Source of the DNA: Cranoglanis bouderius
Lineage: Eukaryota; Chordata; Actinopteri; Siluriformes; Cranoglanididae
Reading direction: 5' to 3'
DNA length: 64,000 nucleotides
Assembly: GCA_023630585.1 (NCBI GenBank)
Contig: CM042553.1
Coordinates: forward strand, 248,001 to 312,000
Both the position numbers and the translations under genes were made by a program. The notes beneath the pieces were generated by a model, which made no database searches, was not told the origin of the DNA, and worked only from the letters and a program-made list of their open reading frames with translations. Shown piece after piece: positions 33,382-45,056 of the stretch. Positions within the stretch are counted from its first letter, which is position 1. Each line of letters begins with the position of its first letter.

Positions 33382-33650
33382 TGTTACATGTCACAGACGT
33401 GTGGGACGGAAGAGGGAGTCAGGATGCATGCGCTGGGGAGACGTCAGTAAATATAGAAGAGATTATTCAAAACAGAAGAATCCATACTATGAACAAAACA
33501 AACTATAATCTAGGCTGTAGTAAACAAGAGTAGTGATCTGGGAATCACCGGAACAAAGTGCATGGTTAAACACATCTAAATTCTAACAAACTACACTATG
33601 ATTAACTATGCTAAACTAAACAAACGCTAAACTAAGATAAACTAATACTC
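33382..33650 (-). repeat. Right flanking repeat (5' LTR without U3)
   Basis: 269 bp equal in length to 30694-30962. Differences by eye include C/G at the 22nd base, T/A in AAGAGTTTATT, and changes in the TGATAAACT tail. It ends at CTAATACTC and is followed by unrelated sequence, so the U3 part is missing. Confidence 0.85.
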
Positions 33651-33845
33651 ATATCCTCAAGTCTGATCACAAGTATGTACAATGCGGCTCTAAACCAGTA
33701 CGGCTGGTGGATGGAATCACTGAGATTTTATTTTATTTTTCTATTGTATTAGTTAATCTTACCATGTCTCTGAAAATTACATGGTGATGGAGCAAGAAAC
33801 TGTTCTTCCACTGTCTGTAAAGCGCAACTCAGCCATCTGTACAGA

Positions 33846-34392
33846 TTAGGACAGGTTAGGACATGCTAGGACAGATTAGGACAGGTTAGGACAAGTTAGG
33901 ACAAGTTAGGACAGATGAGGACAGATGTGGACAGGTTGGGACAGATGTGGACAGGTTAGGGCAGACAAGGACAGGTTAGGACAAATTAGGACAGATGAGG
34001 ACAGATGTGGACAGGTTGGGACAGACAAGGACAGGTTGAGGACAGATGAGGACAGATGTGGACAGGTTAGGACAGACAAGGACAGGTTAGGACAGATTAG
34101 GACAGATGAGGACAGACGTGGACAGGTTAGGACAGACAAGGACAGGTTAGGACAGATTAGGACAGGTTAGGACAGATGAGGACAGGTTAGGACAGATGAG
34201 GACAGATGAGGACAGGTTAGGACAGATTAGGACAGGTTAGGACAGATGAGGACATATGAGGACAGATGAGGACAGATTAGGACATATGAGGACAGATGAG
34301 GACAGATTAGGACATATGAGGACAGGTTAGGACAGGTTAGGACAGACGAGGACAGGTTAGGACAAGTTAAGACGGATTAGGATAGGTTAGGA
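33846..34392. repeat. 10-11 bp minisatellite (GGACAGRTTA / GGACAGATGA)
   Basis: About 50 units of AGGACAGATT, AGGACAGGTT and AGGACAGATG in mixed order. Open frames here are repeat translation. Flanks 33660-33845 and 34393-34619 show no gene. Confidence 0.95.
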
Positions 34393-34619
34393 CACAAGTT
34401 ATACTCTGCTCTTGTTTCATTTCATTTTCAGGTTAAGGATCAATGACACCTCAGTGTAAATATCTACAGCCATATAAAGCATCCTGTATGTTGGCAGTGG
34501 GAATGTGGAGGGGCTCAGCAGAATGACTTCTTCCATTTAGATTGAGAGATAAGTGAAGATATTGCATGCTGGGATGGCGGAGGGGATTTTTAAATCTAAC
34601 TCAAGTTTATTACTGCAGG

Positions 34620-35027
34620 TACAGTGGGTGTAGAAAATAATCACCCTCTTTAAAATAATCACATTTTGTTGCTTTTCAGCCTGAAATGAAGACAGACACA
34701 GTTTTTATTTTATCCAGCTGTATTTACTCAGTGCAACTTATAACATCCAAGTGAAAGATATAACACCAACATGTCAGAAAAAAATAAAAACCAGAATCAC
34801 TGAGTTGGAAAAAGGATCACCCCCTTGCTTTAATTTGCCTTAATTTTTTAAGTACAGCCTTTAGTCTGTTGGGATATGTCTCTACTAACTTTGCACATCT
34901 AGACTTTGCAGTATTTGCACTGAGTAAATACAGCTGGATAAAACTAAAAACTGTCTTCATTTCAGGCTACAAAGCAACAAAATGTGATTATTTTAAATGG
35001 GGGTGATTCTTTTCTATACCCACTGTA
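34620..35027. mobile_element. Tc1/mariner-type MITE (about 408 bp)
   Basis: TACAGTGGGTGTAGAAAATA at the left and the complement (TTTTCTATACCCACTGTA) at the right. Inverted arms extend about 150 bp, including ATTTTGTTGCTTT.CAGCCTG and ACTCAGTGCAA on both sides. TA lies at the ends. No coding content. Confidence 0.85.
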
Positions 35028-35263
35028 TATACATAATGCACATATGAAAAGAATCACAGATTTTTGTCATTAACACCCATCACAAGAAGATTTATAGGGG
35101 TTCACTTTAGTTGTCTTTTATTGTTACACTGATGGAAGCATGTGTTCTGTATCAGGAGTGAATCATTTATGATACGAATCATTTTGAAATCATCACATCT
35201 TTGTTGTGTAATGATGAAATTTACTGGATGTTTCTCTCCCTGTACAGCCTCAAATGGAACAGC

Positions 35264-38200
35264 ATGGCTAAAGCTATATTTACAGATCTTAAACATTGCC
35301 CAGACGTTGCTGAGTGTATATTACAGAAGCGACAGGTAGGGGGAGCACTTTATTTACAGACTCTGTATACCATATTCTTCAGACTCTTAATCTGAGCTCC
35401 TGCACATATCTGTTCATTAATGTGTCACAATAACAAGAGAAGAGGCAAGAGATGTGTGTCAGATCAGAGTAATTCTCTACCAAAGGAATAAAGATCAGAA
35501 AGGGAAGCTCTACTTATTCTGTGATGGAGTCTTACTGAGCAGTCTAACTTGTAGTGAATACACACAGCGAACAGTAAATCACTGGAAATTATCATGAAAG
35601 TAAATCAACATGAGGAATTAAATTTGTGATGTCACGGATGATGCCAGTGGCGTTAAAACAAGATGAAACGACATTTTAAAATAATGCTGTATGTGAGTCA
35701 CGTTTGTATAAATCAGGTATTACATTTACTGATTAAAAATATATCACTTCACTGATCCATGATCTCATATGTTGTTCTCCATGATAATCATGGGTTATTG
35801 AAATAGAACAAATGATTTAATTACTAAATAATCATTTTCTGTTTTGTTATCTGGATTTCATTATCTAAATTATCTAATGATTATATATATTGTTTATAAT
35901 ACTGTATGTTAATATGTTAAAATATGTGTAGAAAGTAATGCATTTATATATGATATGTCTAATTGGAAATATTAACTGAAAGTGATTTATTGGTTTAAGG
36001 AATTGAACATGTTTCTGGAGAACATTGAGAAGACAAAAACTCATGATGCACTACTGTTTGCATCTGAAATATCTTACACCTACAGAAATAAAGTCATCTT
36101 CATGTTGGATAATGAACCTGAGACCCTTAAGAAAGCTGATGAGGAGTACAGTGAAGACCCTTACTATTCTACCAAGGCTAATATGACCTGTCTGGACTCT
36201 GACTCATGTTCTTCAATGGTTAATACTGGCACAGTTTTAAAGATAATCGGCAGTAGCTCAGAAGATGGAAACACTCTGTCTGGTTACTCTGGAACTTATT
36301 TGGCATCTCTGATGAAAAAACTTCAAAAGGCCTCTCTTTTCTCCATCACTGGGAACGTCAGCAGTACATTCTGAAATAACTTCATGAGGGTTTTCGCAGG
36401 CTTACGTGACATCAACTCTGTCTTGGAAACCAGCATCCAGAATGACCATGTCTACCAAATTATGGATGTCACAGGTTCAAGTGTTGAATATCAGGTTCCA
36501 AAAAGACCTGTGGACCACAGCACCCAGTATGACACTCAGCATATTCTCATCATGCAGGATGATCCTATTGTTAGAGATGCTGCCAGATTCCTGGAGAAAC
36601 ATCCAACAGTGAGCTCTGTGTACATGCTGGAGAATCAGAGACCCAAACTAATCAAAGGAGACCCTGTACCACTTTCTGCAGAGAGCCGGCTGGTGCTTGT
36701 AGGTCATGGAGAAAAAGGCACCAGTGAAAAAATTCAGCTGGGAGGCTATGAAGCTGAGAAGGTGGCAGAGATCATTAAACACATGAACGTAGAAGAAAAC
36801 CAGATCAAAACTACCAGCATTGTGGCCTGTGAAGTCGGGTCAGATGAAGCCTTCAGGAACACTCTATTCAAAGAGCTTCATGCTAGATCCATAGAAACAG
36901 AATTTCACTTGAGGAGTTCTCTGCTCCAGGTCACCCACTCTGGACAGAAATATACTGCAGAAATCACCCCAGATGGAAGGGTCTGGAAACACAACGATGA
37001 CAGCAAGAAATTAATAGTCAAGCTGGATAGAAATTAAGTTGTCACCCAAATTCAGTCTGGAAACAGTGCAGAAGCCACTTATTTAAATGAAAGGAACATT
37101 TTGGGAAAATATTCCTTGCCAAAAAAACCAGCGAGATTTGTGTCTGAGGGATCACGTCAACCCCACACTGATGACCTTGAAGGTTTAGCTTGGGCTTTTT
37201 TCCAACATCAGAAAGGTGATGTAGAACAATCAGTGCAACGTTTGCATCCAGTTATGAGAGATAATGAGAAGTACATAATATATGATTTTATACTACCATC
37301 GAAGTCTGATCAGTTCAAGGTAAAAGAAACTGACTGGCTTAATACTGAAGATGAAATTAAAAAGGTTTTAAATATGTGCTATGAAATTAAGAATGGTGAG
37401 GACATCCTGAATGTGATTACCAACTATGCAGCTGTTGGGGAAGAGGATCCCACATATTTGATGCTAAATGACTGGATTTATAAAGTGTCTCCAGAGACCC
37501 TTTATGTACTGTATATCCAGTTAGAAAAAAGCTTAATACAAAAAAAAAAAAAATTAACACAGATGAAATTAATACAGATGAAATGAATAAAGATGACATT
37601 AACACAGATGACATTAACACAGATGAAATTAAAAACATAATTAAAGGACAATTTAATAATCATAAATATAAAGGCATTCGGAATGGAGTAAAAGGGAATG
37701 ATGATAAATATCCTATGGGATATGCAGAATATGCCAGAGAAACTTTACAAGGTGTCTATACAAAAAGTAAATTTACCCCAGATCAAGAGGCATGGTTTAG
37801 CACAATGTTTCTGGCATCAGTGATTTCAGAGTCTTCAAGAAATTTCAGATCATTTCCCATCACACTGATGGCTATGGACATGACTCTCAGCCAAAACACT
37901 GAAACAGCAAATACACACCTCGAGATTCTTTTACATATTCCGATGGCAAAGGGTGGAACCTGGATAAACACAAACTACCAGGGATTTCACGGGGCAAGCA
38001 CTGAGGTACAGGAAACACCAAACGAAAGCAAAAAAGCTAAAAAAAAAAAAAAAGATGAATGAAACAACCTTAAAATGCTAACAGAGGAAGGGGAGACCAT
38101 CGTGAAAAAATGGCTTTCAACCCATGGAGAAAAAGAAATTAATAGAGAAATGTTAAAAAGACTTCTTACATTGGTGCATGGTGAAGACAAACTGAATATG

Positions 38201-39376
38201 GAACACTCCTTAACAGAAAATTTGAGATCTCCTATACAGATTTCAAAACTAAAATAGGGCCTCCTCCTTCCACTTCTGGAATTTTAGGAGGATCACATGA
38301 TGGAGCAACTACACTCCAGGATGTGCATTCAGCTGCTGATGTGGAGAGTTCATTAAAGCTTTCCTCATATTACTCCAGATCATCTGCCATGCTTGCGGAG
38401 CACATTCACAATGAACTGCAGAGAACATTTGGTGAGAAGGAGCTTCATGTGAAATCAGACAGCATCATGATCCAGGATGGAGAATTCCACTGTGAGCTGG
38501 TATTTGACACAAATCCATATGAAATTAAAAAGTGGAGGTTGCAGTTACCAGAAGAAGGCAAAATTCGAATGGAAAAGATGTGGAAAATCATGAAGAATTC
38601 TGAGATGACTACCACACACACAACTTCTGGGCATTTGGAGACAATAGGAAAGACACTAGGCATAATGGGACTACTGTTGGGAGCACAGGGAGCGGTCCAC
38701 TCGTTTGAACAGGGAGACATAGGAAAAGGAACTGTAGCCGCTCTACAGACAGTCCATGGAGTCACAGGAATGACCATGGCAGCACTTGGAAAACAGGTTT
38801 CTGTTGCTGCTGAAGGCAAAGGAATGAAGACCATATCAACGGTTTTAAAAAAAACCTGCAACTAAACGAGCCATTGCAGTTTTGCAAATTGCTGGAATTG
38901 GATTTGGCATTTACAACATTGAAGAGGACCTCAAAAGAGGTGATACACTGGGTACAATCGATGCAACTATTGACTCTTTAATTGTTATACTGGATGTTGT
39001 AGAACTTGTACAACCAGAAACAACACTTATCATTGCTCCAGTCAACCTTGCACTGAGTGCAATTCACATGCCCTTTGATTACATCTACCTCGACACCCAG
39101 GCTTTGTTAAATAAGCTTCCACCAGATGCTACAGTTCTTAACAAGATTGGAGCATGTTTCAGAGGTCTAGGGGAAGGCATTGTTCACTTTATCTTTGATG
39201 TAGAAAGTTTTTTTGTCACCATTCCTTATCATGAGCTTGAGAATGGACAGAGGCTTGTAGAACAAATTTCTGACTATCATAAATATTATTCCCAAACAGA
39301 AGTGCAGGCTGGGAGAAAGGCCATTGATTTAACAGGAGGATCTGTACATCAGCAGTTAGCGTGTATATTAGATTGA
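35264..39376 (+). pseudogene. Broken gene with C80-type autoprotease domain and hydrophobic pore-domain-like C-terminus
   Basis: Exon 35264-35335 (24 codons, MAKAIFTDLKHCPDVAEC) ends in GTAGGG; the next exon opens at 36000 after TTTAAG. Near 36500-37030 a domain with GHGEKG (His codon 36705-36707) and VACEVG (Cys codon 36828-36830) fits the His-Cys dyad of peptidase family C80, the autoprotease of large clostridial and MARTX toxins. The segment from 38320 to 39376 has long hydrophobic helices reminiscent of the neighbouring translocation domain. Breaks: in-frame stops at 36372, 37035 and 38060; frame changes near 37545 (A13 run), near 38220 and near 38845 (A8 run). Five 15-bp repeats lie at 37550-37635. 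AATAAA at 39632. The eukaryotic intron argues against contamination. Function in fish unknown; several homopolymer breaks could be sequencing errors, the three nonsense codons less easily. Confidence 0.7.
36528..37037 (+). other. C80 peptidase-like domain
   Basis: Segment containing the candidate catalytic His (36705) and Cys (36828), 41 residues apart, each at the end of a predicted hydrophobic beta strand (RLVLVGHGE and TTSIVACEVG). C80 enzymes are activated by inositol hexakisphosphate; basic residues that might bind it cannot be judged without alignment. Confidence 0.65.
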
Positions 39377-39687
39377 ACACTGACAATATATTTATACAGA
39401 TGTACACACTGCTTTTTGCTTCATCATAGATATCATTCTCGTTTGAATTAAAGTTGCGCGGCTTGTGCCTGTTATTTTTCTTTGGAAAAAAATGTAAATT
39501 TGAAAAATATTCCTACTGCAGCAGTAAAATAACTGTTGAAAGATGTTCCTTTTTACCTGATTAAGTTAAGAGTTAAGCATCCATGTTTTCATGTGTACTT
39601 TTACTCTCATTTGAAATTAATTTGCACTCAGAATAAACATTTCAAGAATTTGCAGCTGACTTGTGGAGTCACTTTGGCTTCAGAATG

Positions 39688-39865
39688 AACAGGGCAGTGG
39701 TAGCTCAGTGATTAAGGTGTTAGACTACTGATTGGAAGGTTGTGAGTTCAAATCCCATCATTGCTTGGCCCTTGAGCAAGGCCCTCAACCCTCAGATGTA
39801 TAAATGAAATAAGTGTAAGTCGCTCTGGGTAAGGGTGTCTACCAAATGCCATAAATATAATGAGA
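39688..39865 (+). mobile_element. tRNA-derived SINE
   Basis: GTGGTAGCTCAGTGATTAAG (A-box region) and GGTTGTGAGTTCAAATCCC (B box) are spaced as in a tRNA gene, followed by a body ending AAGTCGCTCTGGGTAAGGGT and CCAAATGCCATAAAT, a tail typical of common teleost SINEs. It is a retroposon, not a functional tRNA. Confidence 0.9.
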
Positions 39866-39957
39866 CCAAGAAGAAGTTTATTTTTTTATAGAGCCTTTCT
39901 ACACACTCAAGGTCACTTTACAACACACAGCTCAACACAGCAAAAAAAAAAAAAAAA

Positions 39958-40135
39958 GTCACAGAAACATTAAGAGTCACAGAAACACTAAGAGTCACAG
40001 AAACATTAATTGTCACAAAAACATTGAGAGTCACAGAAACATTAAGAGTCACAGAAACATTAAGTGTCACAAAAACATTGAGAGTCACAGAAACATTAAG
40101 AGTCACAGAAACATTGAGAGTCACAGAAACACTGG
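39958..40135. repeat. 18-bp minisatellite
   Basis: About ten units of GAGTCACAGAAACATTAA with small changes. It directly abuts the 3' end of a minus-strand LINE fragment, whose last bases resemble the unit, so the array may have grown from the LINE tail. Confidence 0.9.
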
Positions 40136-40139
40136 GCAA

Positions 40140-40740
40140 AGAGAAGTTTTGAGTTGATCTTTAAACTCTTGTACAGAGGTAAGATTAGGGAGGGATTGTG
40201 GGATGGAGGTCCACAGTGTAGGGGCTACTGTGCAGAAAGCCCTACCACCGAGTGAGGACAGCTTGTAACGCGATGTGAATAACAGGCCAGTATCAGATGA
40301 CCTGAGAGAGCGTGATGGAGTGTAGAGACGGATAAGATCAGCAGTGTATGAGGGGGCAAGACCATGTAGGGCTTTGAAAGTGATAAGGAGAACTTTATAT
40401 TGGATGTGATATGAGACAGGTAACCGGTGTAACCTGCACAGGACAGGAGTGATGTGTGATGATTTGCTGCTGAATTCTGGATGTACTGCAATTTATTGAT
40501 TGTTTTAGTGTGAAGGCCAGAAAAGAGAGCGTTACGATAATCAAGCCGAGAACCGATGAAGGCAGGGACAAGGTTTTCGGCATCTTTGGTGTTAAGAATG
40601 GGGTGAAGTCTAGCGATATTGGGAAGATGATAGAAAGCTGTTTTTGTGGGAGAGGAGATGTGGGAGTTAAAAGAGAGTAGATTGGATATAAAGTCACAGA
40701 ACAATGGGGGAAAAAATAAGATTTCTGAAGGACTTTAATC
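40140..40740 (-). mobile_element. LINE reverse transcriptase C-terminal fragment (L2-like)
   Basis: Minus-strand frames read TAFYHLPNIARLHPIL, then AFIGSRLDYRNALFSGL and INKLQYIQNSAA, and near the end VAPTLWTSIPQSL. These are the conserved post-RT motifs of L2/CR1-group LINEs. Frame changes and small deletions show it is dead. Confidence 0.85.
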
Positions 40741-41300
40741 ATTATATTTCAATGTAAAGTACAGAGATAGAGAGTGGGGACATGCAAAACATGCTATTTT
40801 TTAGTGCTCTATGTAGTTTTTATTAATGTTTTTAATGATATATTTTAAATTTGCAGTTAGGTTCATGTGCAGGACACTCTGCTTAATAATAAAATGTATT
40901 TTACAGTTAATTGTCATGCATTTTTATACATATAATGTTCTGGGTACAGAAATGTCACCCATTCTGTGGAATGGCTCATTTATTAAAATATCCTCCTATT
41001 TTGAGTTAAGCCCCTCCCGTTTGAAGTTAAGCCATGCCCATGTGGGGTTGCCTCCACCTGCAGAAATACATATTTGAAATTTGCTGCCACAGTGTGAATG
41101 TACATTAACTAACATTAATCACTTTAATACAAATAAAATAATTTTCTACTGATCACAAAAAAGCACACAGACTTTACACTTTCCCATCTGTTTATCTTTA
41201 TCTTTATTGTTTTTATATTTTTTATATCTCTTGAAGTAAAACAGTTTTAAAATGACATATAATTATTAAACAAACGATTATTTTCATTCATGTGTGTGAC

Positions 41301-41376
41301 CTGGGTGGCCATTTTATACCCATCCTCCTGGGGCGGCCATTTTATACCCCTCCTCCTGGGGCGGCCATTTTATAAT
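41301..41376 (+). repeat. Three tandem 28-bp units with GGCCATTTTATA
   Basis: GGCCATTTTATA begins at 41307, 41335 and 41363, exactly 28 bp apart, with CCTCCTGGGGC between. Each unit contains a YY1-like core (GCCATTTT). It lies about 0.7 kb beyond the 3' end of the gadd45b-type gene. Flanks 40741-41300 and 41377-41480 show nothing else. Confidence 0.8.
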
Positions 41377-42103
41377 GTGTTTAATGTTAAAATAAATTCT
41401 ATACACTAGTCAAGTTTGTAATATTGTTGTATAATATTATTAAAAGAATAAACACAGCATTCATTTTTTTGTTTTTAAGTTTAAACATTTATTTCACATT
41501 CAGCATCAACATTAGCATGTTTACAAATAAGAGAAATATTTTACAGTGTGATGGTCAATATGACTGGAAATAAAATAAAATCTCCCTGATGAGGTAAAAG
41601 TTGATATATTTATGAAATCCTGAATGCAGCACTGATATAAACGTAATATAACGTAGCTGCGTCTTTATTCGCCATCACGTCTGTTACTGTAGTTTAGAGT
41701 TTAGTGTTCGTCCCAGAAGTGTAGCCGTAGTTCAGCATACACAAACCTTGTCATTTAGTTTATAAGGAGTCTTTGATTTTTTAAAATCTGATTGCTAGTC
41801 ATAAGCTAATGCTAATTTATGCTAGTATAGCTACAAGATTCAGGGTGGCACTGTGGTAAATACAGGAGTAGCACGGCCACCGTAAACACCTGAACAAACC
41901 CCTGCTTTTTCATACAACAATATAAAGTATGTACGGTTTTTCTGTTGCAGTCACAGTGCCTCCTAGAGGGCACAATAATATCACACAAAGGTTTTTCTGT
42001 GGTCCACAGCACTCGTGTGCAGATCGTTCCGTCCTCACACGCTCTCGAGGTTTGACGTCTTCAGCGCAGCGTTAATTCCTCGTGTTCGGTGTTCAGTCGC
42101 TCC

Positions 42104-42755
42104 TCAGCGCTCGTGAAGGTTGATGTGAGGAAGCCACTGGATCCTGCAGAGGTTCTCCCGGCAGAACCGACCCACTTCACTCAAATTCTTGTGTTCAACC
42201 TGTGGGTTCTGGACAAATGCATACCACAGATTAGCCATCAGAGTTAGCGATATCAGGGCAAGTTAGCTTTCACACACTGATTTTTACTTCAGCTGTTGGA
42301 TTCTCAGTGAAATTAAACATATTCAGTCAATAGTTTCACACTGCAGCCTTAGCTAGCATGCTAGTAACCAGGCACATTAGCAATAAGTCATTTTTAAATG
42401 GGCTGAAGTTAGCATGACGCTCATAAACGTCAGTTACTGTTACACGACCTAGCAGCTACATTCAGCAGCACATTTGAACCACACATCAGTGTGATGTCCA
42501 CATTAGCATTAGCATTAGCTCACCGTAACCAGGATGCAGTGCAGGTCTTTGGGTGCCTGGGCGGGCCCTTCAGAGGTGGGCGGTCCTCCCAGCGTCTCGG
42601 CCAGACGGCTCATTCCGCTGACACGCAGCATGTCGATGTCGATCTCACGACAGAACGCCTGCAGGAGCGTGAAGTAGATCTGCAGGCCGACGTCACCCTC
42701 GTGTTCCTCATCAGCTGCTAGAACACACAGAACCACACTGTCTGGATCCCTGCAC

Positions 42756-42808
<53 letters not shown>

Positions 42809-42894
42809 ACACACACACCCATACACACACACACACCCATACACAATATTAGTGTTTGGTGTATATTAGTGATAGTTTATTAGTGTATGACGTG

Positions 42895-42941
<47 letters not shown>

Positions 42942-43069
42942 GTGTTTGTTGTGGTGATGAAACTCACACATTCAGCAGTTGTGCAGCTTCGTAAACTCCG
43001 AGTGTGACGCAGTCCTGATGCTTCGCCGCTGAGAGCAACTCCAACAGAGCATCAGCCACGCCCTCTGTC

Positions 43070-43116
<47 letters not shown>

Positions 43117-43187
43117 TGAGTGTCAATACTAACACATATTTTTCACTCTTATTTAACTGAAATATTTAGAAATGAATTTTACTCTAA

Positions 43188-43249
<62 letters not shown>

Positions 43250-43730
43250 ATTCACTCTACAGTAAAAACACACAAACACTGCTAAATTAAAAGTAAATAA
43301 ATAAATAATAATATTAATACATTTGTTATTATACTTAAAGTGACAATTTATTATAATTATATTTGACTATTTATAACTTTTTTTATGTAGATTTATCAGT
43401 TTCACAAAACCTTTACATATTTGTGGAAAAAATATTCTGAATTTAAATTTAAATAAATAATCTTAAATCGTAAAAAAAAAGATCAATAAATAACCTTTTA
43501 ATCACATGCAGCATTCCATTTAATAAATAATTTAGTTATTAGGGTTATTGTAACTATATTAGACTGTTGATCATTTTATAATAATTCTTTACATAAATTT
43601 TGTAAACACAAACAACCAAAAAAAATAGAACAGCTAATAGGATTATTTGAAAAATAAATAATTCCATGCAAATAAATTATGTTGATAAATTGTCAAAAAC
43701 TCCTCCAAACAGAAGTCTATTCTTCTTCTT

Positions 43731-43826
<96 letters not shown>

Positions 43827-43899
43827 GAAATGTAATTGTATAAAAGTTGACTTACTGTGTGTGAGAGCAGCCGCAGCTCCAAACCTCTCCCGGAGTCAT
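42104..43899 (-). CDS. gadd45b: GADD45 beta-type stress sensor, complete, four exons
   Basis: Exons 43899-43856, 43069-42968, 42749-42524 and 42208-42104 (stop TCA complement at 42104) with consensus splice sites and consistent phases give 158 residues, the usual size. The protein starts MTPGEVWSCG, has LLELLSAAKHQDCVTLGVYE, VDPDSVVLCVLA, the acidic DEEHEGD segment, LQIYFTLLQAFCREIDIDML and ends PHINLHER. Known: small nuclear/cytoplasmic L7Ae/L30e-fold proteins that bind MTK1/MEKK4, CDK1 and PCNA and respond to stress and NF-kB. VSGMSRLA, DPDSVVLC and the HER terminus favour the beta paralogue over alpha and gamma. Teleosts have two beta copies; I cannot say which this is. Introns carry CA, GT and ATA repeats. 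Confidence 0.93.
42757..42843. repeat. (CA)n microsatellite in gadd45b intron 2
   Basis: CA run close to the exon 3 acceptor. Further runs: GT 42897-42938, CA 43073-43112, ATA 43187-43247. Confidence 0.95.
43721..43825. repeat. (TTC)n then (TTA)n microsatellite in gadd45b intron 1
   Basis: TTC run 43721-43759 followed by TTA run to 43825. Confidence 0.95.
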
Positions 43900-43989
43900 A
43901 ATAATAATCCAATAAAATCCAGTAGAGTTTTACAGAATGAATAACTCCACAGTGTGTTCCTCTCACAGCTGTCTGTCTCTCTGTAGCTG

Positions 43990-44040
43990 TCTGCCGCTCT
44001 CTTATACCTGTTTGCATATTAGAGCAGTGGGCGGGGCGAA
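43990..44040 (-). promoter_or_regulatory. gadd45b core promoter
   Basis: On the minus strand CCCCGCCC (GC box, about 44030-44037), ATGCAAAC (octamer-like, about 44011-44019) and GGTATAAG (TATA-like, about 44001-44008) stand in order about 100-140 bp before the ATG at 43899. Confidence 0.65.
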
Positions 44041-44078
44041 ACTACAACCGAAACCAACCTCATCTTAATGCGCGCGCG

Positions 44079-44081
<3 letters not shown>

Positions 44082-44156
<75 letters not shown>
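44082..44156. repeat. (GT)n microsatellite upstream of gadd45b
   Basis: More than 30 GT units just upstream of the promoter. Also ATT run 44697-44756, GT run 44808-44867 and CATCAT run 44939-44960. No gene seen in 44160-45056. Confidence 0.95.
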
Positions 44157-44157
<1 letters not shown>

Positions 44158-44693
44158 TTAAATTAAATCCTCCATGCAGATTTGGTGTTATAATAATCAT
44201 CGTTATGATCAGACTGATGAATCAGTTCAGGGTTAAATATCATTAAATATGAAAGATGTTTAGAGTCAACTGACATAATGAAATAATAATAATTAGTAAT
44301 TATTCAATAATAACATGGTATGATTGGTAAAATCAGTGGATGTTACACCAGACTGAACAAGATAATCATTTTAATTAAAAAAACACAGAATGATGGAGAT
44401 GTTTAGGGATTAAAAATGCACATTGTGTTGTGGATTAAATTATAAACCCTTACAGTTTACAGAGATTTAATAAATTATTTTCTATTTTATTTATATAGTT
44501 TCTTTTTCTTTAGAAATAGTTCAGTCTTGTAAAGCAACTCGGGCTGAAATGTGCCATAAAATATATTTTAATTTAATACTTATATAATTATAATTTCTCC
44601 TTTGTTATTTTATTTATTCTTTATCTATTCTTCCACAGACTCTGAGTTTGTTCATATTATAATAAAGTGCTGGAATCTTGAATAATTAACGTA

Positions 44694-44758
<65 letters not shown>

Positions 44759-44811
44759 CACTGTGACGTAGTTTAACGCGTAAATATTCTTAGTGCGTGC
44801 GTGTGTGTGTG

Positions 44812-44870
<59 letters not shown>

Positions 44871-45056
44871 AATGTCCTTGATTAACATGCATCACACAGG
44901 TTTTAGTAAAAGTAAATATGAATCGTTCATCAATAAACATCATCATCATCATCATCATTTTCTTCATCATCCTCTTCATCATTATCATCATCAAAAGTAA
45001 CACGTCACTGAAAATAAACTGAATTTTGAAGCTTTGTAAAGAAACAGTGTTTATTT

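Larger units (their letters stand above)
30694..33650 (-). mobile_element. LTR-flanked non-autonomous retroelement (Gag-like only)
   Basis: Direct repeats at 30694-30962 and 33382-33650 are each 269 bp, with about nine differences by eye, and flank a single minus-strand gene. No protease, reverse transcriptase, RNase H or integrase is encoded. On the minus strand the left repeat is preceded by further LTR-like sequence (a TTTAAATA box at about 30988-30995 and upstream U3-like bases) and a G-run, possibly the polypurine tract, at about 31325-31334. The right repeat has no U3: it starts just where transcription would begin. The element lies inside the MITE at 30273-30693. Confidence 0.8.

Noticed and set aside
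33906..34170. 77- and 81-codon frames
   Set aside because: Repeat translation of the GGACAG minisatellite.
35264..39376. Bacterial contamination as source of the C80-domain sequence
   Set aside because: The locus has a spliced short first exon with matching phase, vertebrate-like base composition, a polyadenylation signal and flanking fish repeats.
39688..39865. A functional tRNA gene
   Set aside because: A and B boxes are present but the body and tail are those of a SINE and no cloverleaf acceptor stem closes.
42515..42844. Single 109-codon minus-strand frame as an independent gene
   Set aside because: It is gadd45b exon 3 read through into the neighbouring CA-repeat intron.
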